From Phyllobacterium calauticae (lineage in GTDB: Bacteria > Pseudomonadota > Alphaproteobacteria > Rhizobiales > Rhizobiaceae), in the NCBI RefSeq assembly GCF_019991125.1, contig NZ_JAGENB010000003.1:372001-436000 (forward strand): a DNA stretch of 64,000 bases, read 5' to 3'. How positions within the stretch are numbered: position 1 is the first letter of the stretch; every line of letters begins with the position of its first letter. The notes beneath the pieces were generated by a model that worked only from the letters and a program-made list of their open reading frames with translations, was not told where the DNA came from and made no database searches. The position numbers and the translations under genes are program-made. Shown here piece by piece: positions 8,456-16,790 of the stretch.

Positions 8456-10027
8456 ATGTTTGAGAGCTTACAGGAACGACTAGGTTCGATTTTGAATGGC
8501 CTGACCGGCCGTGGCGCGTTGTCGGATGCCGACGTCGCGGCGGCTTTGCGCGAAGTGCGCCGGGCCCTCATCGAAGCTGACGTTGCCCTCGATGTTGTCC
8601 GCTCATTCACGGACAAGGTTCGCGCCAAGGCGGTTGGTGCCGAAGTCCTGAAAAGTATCAAGCCGGGCCAGATGGTCGTCAAGATCGTCCATGACGAACT
8701 CGTCGACATGCTCGGCGCCGAAGGCGTCACTATCGATCTCAATGCCCCGGCGCCGGTCGTCATCATGATGGTCGGCCTGCAGGGCTCCGGTAAAACCACA
8801 ACCACCGGCAAGATCGGCAAGCGCCTGACCGAACGGTCGAAGAAGAAGGTGCTGCTGGCGTCGCTCGACACGCGCCGTCCGGCCGCCCAGGAACAGTTGC
8901 GCCAGCTAGGCGTGCAGACCGGCGTCGACACGCTGCCGATCATCGCCGGCCAGACACCGGTCGAGATCGCCGCGCGCGCCGTGCAGGCTGCCAAGCTCGG
9001 CGGCCATGACGTCGTCATTCTCGATACTGCGGGCCGCACGCATATTGACGAGCCGCTGATGGTCGAAATGGCCGACATCAGGAAGAAGGCCAATCCGCAC
9101 GAAATCCTGCTCGTCGCCGATGCCCTGACCGGTCAGGACGCCGTCAACCTCGCCCGTTCCTTTGACGAACGTGTCGGCATCACCGGTCTCGTCCTGACGC
9201 GCATGGATGGTGACGGCCGCGGCGGCGCCGCGCTTTCGATGCGCGCCGTCACCGGCAAGCCGATCAAGCTGATTGCCACCGGCGAAAAAATGGATGCGCT
9301 GGAGGAATTCTACCCCCGCCGTATCGCCGACCGCATTCTCGGCATGGGCGACATCGTTTCGCTGGTCGAGAAGGCAGCAGAAAACATCGATGCGGAAAAA
9401 GCCGCAGCGATGGCCAAGAAGATGCAATCCGGCAAGTTCGATCTCAACGATCTGGCAGACCAGATCGGCCAGATGCAGAAGCTTGGCGGCATGGGCGGCA
9501 TCATGGGCATGATGCCAGGTATGGGCAAGATGAAGGATCAGATGGCCGCAGCCGGCCTCGATGATTCCATCTTCAAGCGCCAGCTCGCGATCATTTCCTC
9601 CATGACTGCGGCCGAGCGCACCAATCCGGATTTGCTCAAACATTCGCGCAAGCAGCGCATCGCCAAGGGCTCCGGCACCAATGCCGCCGACATCAACAAG
9701 CTTCTCAAAATGCACCGCCAGATGGCGGATATGATGAAGGCGATGGGCGGCAAGGGCAAAGGCGGCATCATGAAACAGATGATGGGCGGTCTTGGTGCCA
9801 AGATGGGTCTCGGCGGCATGGGTGGTATGGGCGGCATGCCTGACCTCTCAAAGATGGATCCGAAACAGCTTGAGGCCTTGCAGAAGCAGGCGGAAGCCGC
9901 AGGCTTCGGCAAGGGTGGTGGTCTTCCCGGTCTTCCGGGTGGCCTCGGTGGTGGTTTGGGCGGCGGCCTCCCGCGCTTGCCCGGCCTTGGTGGCGGGCTT
10001 CCCGGCCTGCCGAAGAAGAAGGGATAA
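8456..10027 (+). CDS. ffh: signal recognition particle protein Ffh (SRP54)
   Basis: A 523-residue GTPase that binds signal sequences and SRP RNA and targets nascent membrane proteins to FtsY. The start at ATG 8456 follows AAAGGAAAACGG. The N domain is at about 1-85. The G domain carries MMVGLQGSGKTTTTGK, SLDTRRPAAQEQL, DTAGRTHID and TRMDGDGRGGAAL. The Met-rich M domain begins near residue 330 and includes KMHRQMADMMKAMGGKGKGG. The protein is longer than the roughly 450-residue E. coli Ffh because of a Gly/Leu/Pro repeat tail (about 480-523, with units such as GLPGLPGG) that ends in Lys. It is followed at once by chorismate mutase and rpsP. Confidence 0.97.
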   Translation: MFESLQERLGSILNGLTGRGALSDADVAAALREVRRALIEADVALDVVRSFTDKVRAKAVGAEVLKSIKPGQMVVKIVHDELVDMLGAEGVTIDLNAPAPVVIMMVGLQGSGKTTTTGKIGKRLTERSKKKVLLASLDTRRPAAQEQLRQLGVQTGVDTLPIIAGQTPVEIAARAVQAAKLGGHDVVILDTAGRTHIDEPLMVEMADIRKKANPHEILLVADALTGQDAVNLARSFDERVGITGLVLTRMDGDGRGGAALSMRAVTGKPIKLIATGEKMDALEEFYPRRIADRILGMGDIVSLVEKAAENIDAEKAAAMAKKMQSGKFDLNDLADQIGQMQKLGGMGGIMGMMPGMGKMKDQMAAAGLDDSIFKRQLAIISSMTAAERTNPDLLKHSRKQRIAKGSGTNAADINKLLKMHRQMADMMKAMGGKGKGGIMKQMMGGLGAKMGLGGMGGMGGMPDLSKMDPKQLEALQKQAEAAGFGKGGGLPGLPGGLGGGLGGGLPRLPGLGGGLPGLPKKKG

Positions 10028-10029
10028 TC

Positions 10030-10338
10030 ATGACGTCTTCCTCTCTGCCAAAAGAATTGCTCGAACTGCGTGCCTCCATCGACAACATCGATGCGGCGCT
10101 GATCCACATGCTGGCGGAACGTTTCCGCTGCACCAAAGCCGTGGGTGTGCTGAAGGCCAAAAACGGCCTCGCAGCCGCTGATCCCGCGCGCGAAAAACAA
10201 CAGGTCGAACGTCTGCGCGCCCTCGCCCAGTCGGCCGACCTCGACCCGGATTTTGCCGAGAAGTTTCTCAACTTCATCGTCAAGGAAGTGATCAGACATC
10301 ACGAAACAACTGCGGCCAAAGAAAACGCCGCGAACTAA
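10030..10338 (+). CDS. chorismate mutase, AroQ class
   Basis: A 102-residue all-helical protein of the AroQ class, which converts chorismate to prephenate for Phe and Tyr synthesis in the cytoplasm. Family residues are visible in ELLELRASIDNIDAALIHML (the Arg/Asp of helix 1), ERFRCTKAVGVLKAKNGL and DPAREKQQVERL, ending in FLNFIVKEVIRHHE. It is a stand-alone domain, not fused to prephenate dehydratase. The start is two bases after the ffh stop, so the two are cotranscribed. An ffh-chorismate mutase-rpsP order is common in Rhizobiales. Confidence 0.93.
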   Translation: MTSSSLPKELLELRASIDNIDAALIHMLAERFRCTKAVGVLKAKNGLAAADPAREKQQVERLRALAQSADLDPDFAEKFLNFIVKEVIRHHETTAAKENAAN

Positions 10339-10356
10339 CCAACAGGAGAATACCCT

Positions 10357-10797
10357 ATGTCACTGAAAATCCGCCTGGCACGTGCCGGCTCCAAGAAGCG
10401 CCCTTACTACCACATCGTCATTGCTGACGTTCGTGCACCACGCGATGGCCGTTTCATCGAAACGGTTGGCGCATGGAACCCGATGCTTCCCAAGGACGGC
10501 GATCGCGTCAAGCTCGACGCTGACCGCATCCAGCATTGGATCGGCCACGGCGCGCAGCCAACCGACCGCGTTCTGCGCTTCCTCGATCAGGCTGGCATTG
10601 CCAAGCGCGACACGCGCAGCAACCCTGAAAAGGGTCTTCCGGGCAAGAAGGCTCAGGAACGCGTTGCCATGGCCAAGCAGGCCGAAGAAGACGCGAAGGC
10701 AAAGATTGCCGCTGAAGCTGAAGCCGCAAAGGCCGCTGAAGAAGCCGCCAAGGCCGCTGCCGAAGCACCGGCTGAAGAAGCTGCTGCCAGCGAGTAA
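10357..10797 (+). CDS. rpsP: 30S ribosomal protein S16
   Basis: A 146-residue protein. The S16 core occupies about residues 1-80 ([35 protein letters not shown]). An Ala/Glu/Lys-rich helical tail follows (repeats of EAAKAAE type), as is usual in alphaproteobacteria but absent from the 82-residue E. coli protein. ACAGGAGAA lies before the start. In most relatives rimM follows directly; here rpsP ends at a terminator and rimM is about 52 kb away in the opposite orientation. Confidence 0.97.
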   Translation: MSLKIRLARAGSKKRPYYHIVIADVRAPRDGRFIETVGAWNPMLPKDGDRVKLDADRIQHWIGHGAQPTDRVLRFLDQAGIAKRDTRSNPEKGLPGKKAQERVAMAKQAEEDAKAKIAAEAEAAKAAEEAAKAAAEAPAEEAAASE

Positions 10798-10825
10798 GCT
10801 TTACTGCATCGCCAAGACTGCAAAG

Positions 10826-10851
10826 CGGGTGGCTCACGGTCGCCCGTTTTT
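10826..10851 (+). terminator. intrinsic terminator after rpsP
   Basis: A stem CGGGTG/CGCCCG (one G-T wobble) with a 9-base loop, followed by TTTTTGTTTT. It ends the ffh-rpsP operon just short of the convergent TetR gene. Confidence 0.65.
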
Positions 10852-10854
10852 GTT

Positions 10855-11460
10855 TTACCCGGCAGTCAGCCCCTCCCAGGCTGCCATAGCCGCATAAGCA
10901 GTTTTCACCAGCTGATCCAGCGTTGCCCCGTCGCGGGCGGTGATCGACATCCCATGCTGTACGGTGGCGTAGAACTCGGCGATCTGCTGCAGATCGGCCT
11001 TTGGGGAAAGCTCACCTTCGCGCACCCCGCGTTCCAGCCGCTCGCGCAGAAGCACTACATTCTCGAGGCGGCGTTCGCGCAAGAGAGAACACGGTGTGTC
11101 CGCACCCTCCTCACCATGCAACGCCCCCAACACGACCATGCATCCATGCGGCTGGCCAGGATGCGTGTGCGAAATTGCGGTTTGCTTGAGAAAATCGGCA
11201 ATACCTTCCTTTGCCGTCGCCGCTGTCGGCAAAGCGTTCTTGATACGCCGCCCCACCTGATTCGTGTAAAGTTCCACCGCCGCCCTGAACAGGCCAGCCT
11301 TGCTGCCGAAAGCCGCGTAAAGGCTTGGTGCATTGATCTGCATGGCCTCCGTCAGATCGCTCATGGAAGCGCTGTCATAGCCTTTCTGCCAGAAAACGCG
11401 CATCGCGCGTTCCAGTGCGGCATCACGGTCAAAGGCGCGGGGCCGGCCCTTCGGCAACAT
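10855..11460 (-). CDS. TetR/AcrR family transcriptional regulator
   Basis: A 201-residue repressor. ATG 11460 has AAAGGAGA upstream and was chosen over an earlier frame start. The N-terminal DNA-binding domain is clear: GRPRAFDRDAALERAMRVFW then KGYDSASMSDLTEAMQINAP and SLYAAFGSKAGLFRAAVE. The C-terminal half is the ligand and dimer domain of the TetR_C_16/YxaF-like type, with HTHPGQPHGCMVV. It is divergent from a short-chain dehydrogenase gene, and the shared promoter holds matching inverted repeats. It therefore probably represses itself and that dehydrogenase; the inducer is unknown. Confidence 0.93.
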   Translation of the reverse strand: MLPKGRPRAFDRDAALERAMRVFWQKGYDSASMSDLTEAMQINAPSLYAAFGSKAGLFRAAVELYTNQVGRRIKNALPTAATAKEGIADFLKQTAISHTHPGQPHGCMVVLGALHGEEGADTPCSLLRERRLENVVLLRERLERGVREGELSPKADLQQIAEFYATVQHGMSITARDGATLDQLVKTAYAAMAAWEGLTAG

Positions 11461-11473
11461 GGCAATCTCCTTT

Positions 11474-11550
11474 TGTAACAATCAATACATAAATCGCTTG
11501 ACGCTTCGGTGCAAGAGTGGCAGTTATTTATGTATCAATCATTACATAAA
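11474..11550. promoter_or_regulatory. divergent promoter with paired TetR-type operators
   Basis: Two related 21-base sites lie in opposite orientation: 11474-11494 and 11526-11546 share ATTTATGTAT...TACA when one is reversed. The right one extends to a perfect inverted repeat TTTATGTA-N8-TACATAAA (11527-11550) directly before the dehydrogenase ribosome-binding site. A TTGACG box at 11498-11503, with a weak -10 near 11521, would place the right operator over the promoter. Repressor binding here is an inference. Confidence 0.65.
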
Positions 11551-11559
11551 GGAAAATCG

Positions 11560-12300
11560 ATGTCTCGCCTCTCTCCTAAAGTCGCCTTCATCACCGGCGG
11601 AAGCCGCGGTATCGGCGCAGCCATTGCCCTCAAACTAGCCGAAGACGGTGCCGATATCGCCATCACCTACACCAGCGCCCCGGACAAGGCGGACGCGACG
11701 GTCAAGGCCATCGAGAAGCTTGGACGCCGGGCAATCGCCATCAAGGCGGACAATCTCGATGCGAAGGCTGTTGAGACTGCGGTGCATGAAGCCCACGCCA
11801 GACTTGGGCGGCTGGACATTCTTGTGAACAGCGCCGGGGTCTATACGATGGACACTGTCGATAAACTGGAACTGGAAGAATTCGACCGGGTGATGTCGAT
11901 TCATGTCCGCGCGAGTTTTGTGGCGGCAAAGGCAGCCGCAGCATTCATGCCTGCTGGCGGACGCATCATCAGCATCGGCAGCAACCTGGCTGAAATCGTT
12001 CCCTTCCCGGGTCTGATTGCCTATTCAACCAGCAAGGCTGCTCTGATCGGCCTGACCAAGGCACTGGCGCGCGATCTCGGACCGCGGGAGATTACCGCCA
12101 ACATCGTCCATCCCGGCTCGACGGATACCGATATGAATCCTGCCGATGGCGATCATGCCGAAGGCCAGCGCGCCCGCATGGCCATTCCGCGCTTCGGCGA
12201 AGCCAAGGACATCGCCGGTCTGGTGGCATTTCTTGCCGGCGAGGAAGGCCGTTTCATCAACGGCACGTCGCTGACAATCGACGGGGGCGCCAACACCTGA
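11560..12300 (+). CDS. short-chain dehydrogenase/reductase (SDR)
   Basis: A 246-residue classical SDR. The NAD(P)-binding motif is FITGGSRGIGAAIA near residue 10, the NSAG motif is ILVNSAGVYTMD, and the catalytic pair is in IAYSTSKAALIGLTKALARD (Tyr-x3-Lys), with the usual RFINGTSLTIDGG at the end. The start follows AAAGGAAAATCG. It is divergent from a TetR gene with operator-like repeats between, a common arrangement for a regulated detoxification or reductase enzyme. The substrate cannot be told from sequence. Confidence 0.92.
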   Translation: MSRLSPKVAFITGGSRGIGAAIALKLAEDGADIAITYTSAPDKADATVKAIEKLGRRAIAIKADNLDAKAVETAVHEAHARLGRLDILVNSAGVYTMDTVDKLELEEFDRVMSIHVRASFVAAKAAAAFMPAGGRIISIGSNLAEIVPFPGLIAYSTSKAALIGLTKALARDLGPREITANIVHPGSTDTDMNPADGDHAEGQRARMAIPRFGEAKDIAGLVAFLAGEEGRFINGTSLTIDGGANT

Positions 12301-12340
12301 TCGATGGGAGCGGCCCCGGCCTACTTTGCCTGGGCCGTTC

Positions 12341-12733
12341 TTACTGCTCGCCCTTGCGCACCAGGCGGCCTTCTTCGGCCTTGTGGAAGAATTGCGAACA
12401 TACCAGCCAGCCCTTCAGCGGCCGCAGCAGGATAAGGCTGCCGAACAGGGTCAGGGGCAGTGTGGTGAACAGATGCACCCAGATTGAGACTTCGTAGGTC
12501 GTCTGCAGCCAGAGCGCGAACAGCATGGCTGGAACAGCCACGATGGTCATGGCAAAAAACGCCGGACCGTCGGCCGGATCGGCGAAGGCATAGTCGAGCC
12601 CGCAAACCTCGCAGGAGGGAGCAAGCTTGAGAAATCCGTGGAACAGCCGCCCCTGTTGACATTGCGGACAGCGGCCGAGAATGCCGGTCTTCATCGGATT
12701 GTCGGTCGGGTGGTAGTGGCCTGTCTGTGACAT
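12341..12733 (-). CDS. DUF983 family membrane protein
   Basis: A 130-residue protein with an N-terminal zinc-ribbon-like pair (GRCPQCQQGRLFHGF and CEVCGLDY) and two transmembrane helices (about 58-80 and 85-107, including FFAMTIVAVPAMLFALWLQT). This is the DUF983 layout common in alphaproteobacteria. The function is unknown. It is a single leftward gene with no obvious operon partner. Confidence 0.88.
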   Translation of the reverse strand: MSQTGHYHPTDNPMKTGILGRCPQCQQGRLFHGFLKLAPSCEVCGLDYAFADPADGPAFFAMTIVAVPAMLFALWLQTTYEVSIWVHLFTTLPLTLFGSLILLRPLKGWLVCSQFFHKAEEGRLVRKGEQ

Positions 12734-12760
12734 GGCTGATGCCTTTCGAGTGAAGCCTCA

Positions 12761-12921
12761 TTGTATGCTATTCTTTATAAATACACATACAATCAGCATA
12801 CTATCTGAGAGAAATATACGGATTGTATGCGGATAAACAAGCATGACGCTTTGTCACACGGAAGATTTGTCCTTGTCTCAATGGCAGATCATGGGTAATT
12901 GTATGGCTTAAGCCCATACAA
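12761..12921. promoter_or_regulatory. cluster of TTGTATG operator motifs before the MocR gene
   Basis: The heptamer TTGTATG, or its complement CATACAA, occurs five times: 12761-12767, 12786-12792 (reverse), 12823-12829, 12899-12905 and 12915-12921 (reverse). The last two form an inverted repeat TTGTATGG-N7-CCATACAA directly before the start of the MocR-type gene. Repeated half-sites are typical for MocR/GntR regulators; binding by this protein is inferred. Confidence 0.65.
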
Positions 12922-12931
12922 AGAGTCCATC

Positions 12932-14317
12932 ATGACCATCTGGAAACCCCGTATCGCCGCCAGTTCCCGCTACAAGCATCAGGGGATTGTCGATGCGCTG
13001 GTCGCAGACATTGGTTCCGGCATCCTCAAACCCGGCGATGCGCTGCCGCCGCAGCGCGCGATTGCAAAAGAGCTTGGAATCGATCTGACCACAGTCACAC
13101 GGGCGATGACCGAAGCGCGCCGCCTCGACCTCATTGAAGCGAAAGTCGGTTCAGGCACGATCATAAAGGGTGCCCTGACACCGCCGGTCCAGGGCATGGC
13201 GTCGCTTCTGACGGATCTCGACCTCACCATGATCATTCCGCCGCAGCCCCCGGAAGCGGATCTCCACAGTCACTTGATCCACGGTGTCAGTCATGTGCTC
13301 AACGGCGCTTCAAGCCATTTTCTCAGCTACCAGGAAAGCACCGGGACGGAAGCGGCGCGGGCCGCCGGGACAAAATGGCTGGCACCGCGTTTTGGCGCAG
13401 CCCCGTCGGCCGACCGGCTGCTGGTCGCAGGCGGAGCCCAAAGCGCGCTCTTTGCCATTTGCAGTCTTCTGGCCGGGCGCGGCTCCATCTGCACCGGAAC
13501 TCTCACCTATCCCGGCCTGAAATCCGTGTGCTCGGCGCTCGATATTCCCCTGCACCCGCTCGCCACGGACAGGAACGGTATTATTCCCGATGTGTTCGAG
13601 AGTTGCTGCAGAACCCTGAAACCGAAGGCTATCTACCTCTGCCCGTCCATCGACAATCCGACGACAGTGACAATGCCGCTTTCGCGCCGGCAGATAATCG
13701 TCAGCATTGCCCAGCGCAATGACGTGATGATCATCGAGGATGACCCGTATGCGGAACTTCTCGATGCGTCGCTGCCGGCCATCGCCTCGATAGCGCCCGA
13801 CATCACCTGGCACATCGCCACGCTGTCGAAATGTGTCACGCCGGCGTTGCGTGTCGCCTATGTGGTCTGCCCTTCCGCGCTGGATGTGCTGAAACTCGCA
13901 TCCAGCCTGCGCGCCAGCAACCCCACCGCATCGCCACTGCTGATGGCCATCGCCACCGCCTGGATCAATGACGGCAGTCTTTACGGGATCGCCGCGGCCA
14001 TTCGTGAGGAAAGCAGCGCCCGGCAGGCAATCGCACGGAAAGTGCTGAAGGACTGGCATTTTGCCGCCCATCCCGCCGGGCATCACCTGTGGCTCGATGT
14101 GCCGGTTCAGTGGAGTGCTGCGGAATTCTCCGCATTGGCCCGCCGGTCCGGCATTGGCATCGTCCCCGCTTCGGCCTTCAGCATAGCACCCACCCACCCC
14201 GAAGCGGTGCGATTGTCACTGGGCGCAGCGCCGAACAGGCCGAGACTGGAGCAGGCACTGGTCCTGCTCGACCGGCTGCTGCACGAGCCGCGTTTCGCAA
14301 CCGGAATCCTTGTTTAA
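12932..14317 (+). CDS. MocR-type regulator (GntR DNA-binding domain fused to PLP aminotransferase fold)
   Basis: A 461-residue protein. The N-terminal winged helix (about 10-75) has HQGIVDALVADIGSGILKPG, ALPPQRAIAKELGIDLTTVT and LIEAKVGSGTIIKG. The rest is a fold-type I aminotransferase, with IIEDDPYAELLD and the PLP lysine in HIATLSKCVTPALRVAYV. MocR proteins sense PLP or amino compounds and regulate nearby genes. ATG 12932 was chosen because the domain begins there and the upstream extension would read through the operator. No partner transporter or enzyme gene is adjacent on the same strand, so the target is unclear. Its stop overlaps the convergent methyltransferase gene by 4 bases. Confidence 0.93.
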   Translation: MTIWKPRIAASSRYKHQGIVDALVADIGSGILKPGDALPPQRAIAKELGIDLTTVTRAMTEARRLDLIEAKVGSGTIIKGALTPPVQGMASLLTDLDLTMIIPPQPPEADLHSHLIHGVSHVLNGASSHFLSYQESTGTEAARAAGTKWLAPRFGAAPSADRLLVAGGAQSALFAICSLLAGRGSICTGTLTYPGLKSVCSALDIPLHPLATDRNGIIPDVFESCCRTLKPKAIYLCPSIDNPTTVTMPLSRRQIIVSIAQRNDVMIIEDDPYAELLDASLPAIASIAPDITWHIATLSKCVTPALRVAYVVCPSALDVLKLASSLRASNPTASPLLMAIATAWINDGSLYGIAAAIREESSARQAIARKVLKDWHFAAHPAGHHLWLDVPVQWSAAEFSALARRSGIGIVPASAFSIAPTHPEAVRLSLGAAPNRPRLEQALVLLDRLLHEPRFATGILV

Positions 14318-14883
14318 AGAAAGCTTCCCTGCGCCGTGATCGGGTGAAACACCGTTTGTCCGGATGTCTGGGCCGCCATCCGATGTTCGAGATCGAGAAG
14401 GAAGCGTTTGCGCGGCTGGCCGCCGCCATAGCCGGTCAGCGATCCGTCCGCGCCAATGATCCGGTGACAGGGAACGACAACGGCGATGCGGTTCTGCCCG
14501 TTTGCTCCTCCCACAGCCCGGCTCGAATTCGGCCTGCCAAGCGCCTGCGCCATGCCGCCATAGGTCCGCGTTTCGCCGTAGGGAATGGCGAGAAGCATCG
14601 ACCATATCGTACGCTGAAACGGTGTGGCAGGCAAAAACAGCGGCGTCTCGAACCGCGTGAGCACGCCGTTGAAATAGGCGGTCATTTCCCCGTCGATCTG
14701 ATCGAGATAGCGATGCTCGCCCGGTATGATCGTGTAGCGATAGCGCTGCTCCAGCTCGTTGAGCTCCGCGGGTAGCGCCGGCCGGTCGGCGAATTCCAGC
14801 AGAGACAGCCCCTCATCATTCGCCATGGCTATCATGGGGCCGATGGGTGTCTGTATATGCCTGTAGCGCAGGGTCTTTGTCAC
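14314..14883 (-). CDS. ogt: methylated-DNA--[protein]-cysteine S-methyltransferase
   Basis: A 189-residue repair protein that removes O6-alkyl groups from guanine by suicidal transfer to its own Cys. The active-site motif is VVVPCHRIIGADG, preceded by the DNA-binding helix ATPFQRTIWSMLLAIPYGET and SRAVGGANGQN. GTG 14883 is the likely start, with GGGAGAGG upstream; a longer frame would run into the deoR gene. It has no Ada regulatory domain. Leftward, it follows deoR by 28 bases and may be cotranscribed. Confidence 0.92.
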   Translation of the reverse strand: MTKTLRYRHIQTPIGPMIAMANDEGLSLLEFADRPALPAELNELEQRYRYTIIPGEHRYLDQIDGEMTAYFNGVLTRFETPLFLPATPFQRTIWSMLLAIPYGETRTYGGMAQALGRPNSSRAVGGANGQNRIAVVVPCHRIIGADGSLTGYGGGQPRKRFLLDLEHRMAAQTSGQTVFHPITAQGSFL

Positions 14884-14911
14884 GATCCTCTCCCGACTCA
14901 CCCGGGTGATT

Positions 14912-15715
14912 TTATCCGCCCGCGACTTGACCGCCACCCGTTTCTTGCCGAGCGCCTTCACCGACGATGTTGACCTTGGCTCCGGCCCGGCCAAGCTCCT
15001 GCAGAATATCGGCGGGCGGGGATGTTTCCGTCACCAGCTCGTCGAAACCGGTGAAATCGCAGACCTGAACGAGACCATGCCGGCCGAACTTGGAAGCGTC
15101 GGTTACCACAACCGAACGTCCGCCGCGCGACAGGACCATACGCGCGAACTCGGCCTCCTCCAGATTATAGTCCATCAACCCGTGCGTCGCGTCGATAGCG
15201 CCGATGGAGATGATCGCATGGGCAACGTTGAACCGGCTGACAAAGTCGATGGCAAAAGCACCGAACGCCGCTCCGTTGTCGCTGCGCAATTCGCCTCCCG
15301 CCATGAACACCTTGTTGCCGTTGACGGTCGCCAGCGTCCGGGCAATGTCGGATGAATTGGTCACGACCGTCAGGTTACGGTGGTGCAGGAGTTCGCGCGC
15401 CAGAAAGCTGGTGGTCGTCCCCGTATCGAGCATGATCGAATCTCCGCTGCGGATCGTGCCCGCCACATGCCGGGCAATTGCCCGTTTGGCGCTGGCGTTC
15501 TCCCGCATGCGCCGCTCGAACGGTGCTTCCCCCAGATGCTGCGGCAATCCCACGGCGCCGTGGGTGCGCACGATCACCCCTTCATCCGTCAGGGGTTTGA
15601 CGTCGCGTCGGATCGTTTCAAGCGAGACACCCAGTCTTTGTGCGAGATCCGCAATCGAGATTGTGCCCTCGTCCTGCAGCACTCTGGCAATCTCGCCACG
15701 CCGTTTGGAACTCAT
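14912..15715 (-). CDS. DeoR/GlpR family transcriptional regulator
   Basis: A 267-residue repressor. The N-terminal DeoR helix-turn-helix is RRGEIARVLQDEGTISIADL then LGVSLETIRRDVKPL. The C-terminal sensor domain has SGDSIMLDTGTTTSFLAREL and LTVVTNSSDIARTL, the phosphosugar-binding (isomerase-like) fold. ATG 15715 has AAGAGG upstream; 91 further in-frame codons lack coding character and were discarded. It is divergent from the kinase-like and FAD-GcvT genes, so it probably controls them in response to a phosphorylated metabolite made by the kinase. Confidence 0.93.
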   Translation of the reverse strand: MSSKRRGEIARVLQDEGTISIADLAQRLGVSLETIRRDVKPLTDEGVIVRTHGAVGLPQHLGEAPFERRMRENASAKRAIARHVAGTIRSGDSIMLDTGTTTSFLARELLHHRNLTVVTNSSDIARTLATVNGNKVFMAGGELRSDNGAAFGAFAIDFVSRFNVAHAIISIGAIDATHGLMDYNLEEAEFARMVLSRGGRSVVVTDASKFGRHGLVQVCDFTGFDELVTETSPPADILQELGRAGAKVNIVGEGARQETGGGQVAGG

Positions 15716-15759
15716 CAAACACCTCTTCAATCCCGCAAGTTCACGAGCCCTTCGATAGT

Positions 15760-15846
15760 AATACCACATAAATCTTATAAAGCAGTCATAAAAACCACAA
15801 AATCTCACAAATCTGGATTGACAACGCCAGACATGCGGATGAGATT
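15760..15846. promoter_or_regulatory. divergent control region between deoR-type gene and kinase gene
   Basis: An AT-rich stretch holds similar blocks, CCACATAAATCTTATAAA, then CCACAAAATC and TCACAAATC, which could be DeoR sites. TTGACA at 15818-15823 is a good -35 box for the rightward operon, with a weak GAGATT 17 bases on. The operator call is tentative. Confidence 0.45.
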
Positions 15847-15893
15847 TGCTGCATTGAGCGCCCAATCCGGGCCCTTGTTTTCTGGATTGCCCC

Positions 15894-16790
15894 ATGCCGC
15901 AGACCCAGACCAGTGAAGCTCGAATTGCTGCCTTGCCGCTTTGGCATGGCAACATCCGGATATCGATGCTCAAGGGCGGGATCAGCAATGAGAGCTATGT
16001 CGTCGAGGATGACACCCGCAAATATGTGGTGCGCTTCGGCAAGGATTATCCCTTCCACCATGTCTTCCGTGACCGCGAAGCGATGACGGCAAAGGCGGCC
16101 CATCGCGCCGGTTTCGCGCCGGAACTGTTTCATGCGGATGACGGCATCATGGTATCGGCGTTTCTCGGGGCGAAAACCTACGATTCCCAGGACGTGCGCA
16201 CCAACATTGTGGGTGTTGCAGAGCTGATCCGACGGTTTCACACGGCAATGCCGGAGCACGTCACCGGCCCCGCTTTCATGTTCTGGGTGTTCCACGTGAT
16301 CCGCGATTATGCCCGCACCCTCAAGGACGGCAGAAGCCGCATGGCCGGCCACCTGGACGACTACCTCGCCATAGCCACGGAGATGGAGGCGGCACAGATG
16401 CCCTTGCCGATCATCTTCAGCCACAATGACCTTTTGCCCGCCAATATCCTCGATGACGGCAAACGCCTCTGGCTGATCGACTTCGAATATGCCGGATTTT
16501 CCACGGCCATGTTCGATCTCGCCGGCATCGCCTCCAATGCGGGCCTGAGCGACGACGAATCGGAAGTGCTTCTCACCGCCTATTTCGGGGCTGCGCCGGA
16601 TGACGCGCTGAAACGTGCCCATGCCGCCATGCAATGTGCCTCGCTGCTGCGCGAGGCGATGTGGGCGATGGTATCGGAATTGTATCTCAACGCACCCGGC
16701 GTCGATTACGTCGCCTATACCCACGAAAATCTGGAGCGGCTGGATCAGGCGCTCGACCGGTTTCGAACCACCTATGGAAACAAATCATGA
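15894..16790 (+). CDS. phosphotransferase of the choline/aminoglycoside kinase fold
   Basis: A 298-residue kinase-like protein. It has the nucleotide-binding start GGISNESYVVEDDTRKYVVRFG, the Brenner-type catalytic loop IIFSHNDLLPANIL near residue 185, and the metal-binding WLIDFEYAGFSTAMFDLAG, all as in choline/ethanolamine kinases and APH enzymes. It overlaps the next gene by ATGA and is divergent from a DeoR regulator. That suggests it phosphorylates a small hydroxylated or N-methylated substrate that is also the inducer. The substrate is unknown. Confidence 0.88.
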   Translation: MPQTQTSEARIAALPLWHGNIRISMLKGGISNESYVVEDDTRKYVVRFGKDYPFHHVFRDREAMTAKAAHRAGFAPELFHADDGIMVSAFLGAKTYDSQDVRTNIVGVAELIRRFHTAMPEHVTGPAFMFWVFHVIRDYARTLKDGRSRMAGHLDDYLAIATEMEAAQMPLPIIFSHNDLLPANILDDGKRLWLIDFEYAGFSTAMFDLAGIASNAGLSDDESEVLLTAYFGAAPDDALKRAHAAMQCASLLREAMWAMVSELYLNAPGVDYVAYTHENLERLDQALDRFRTTYGNKS

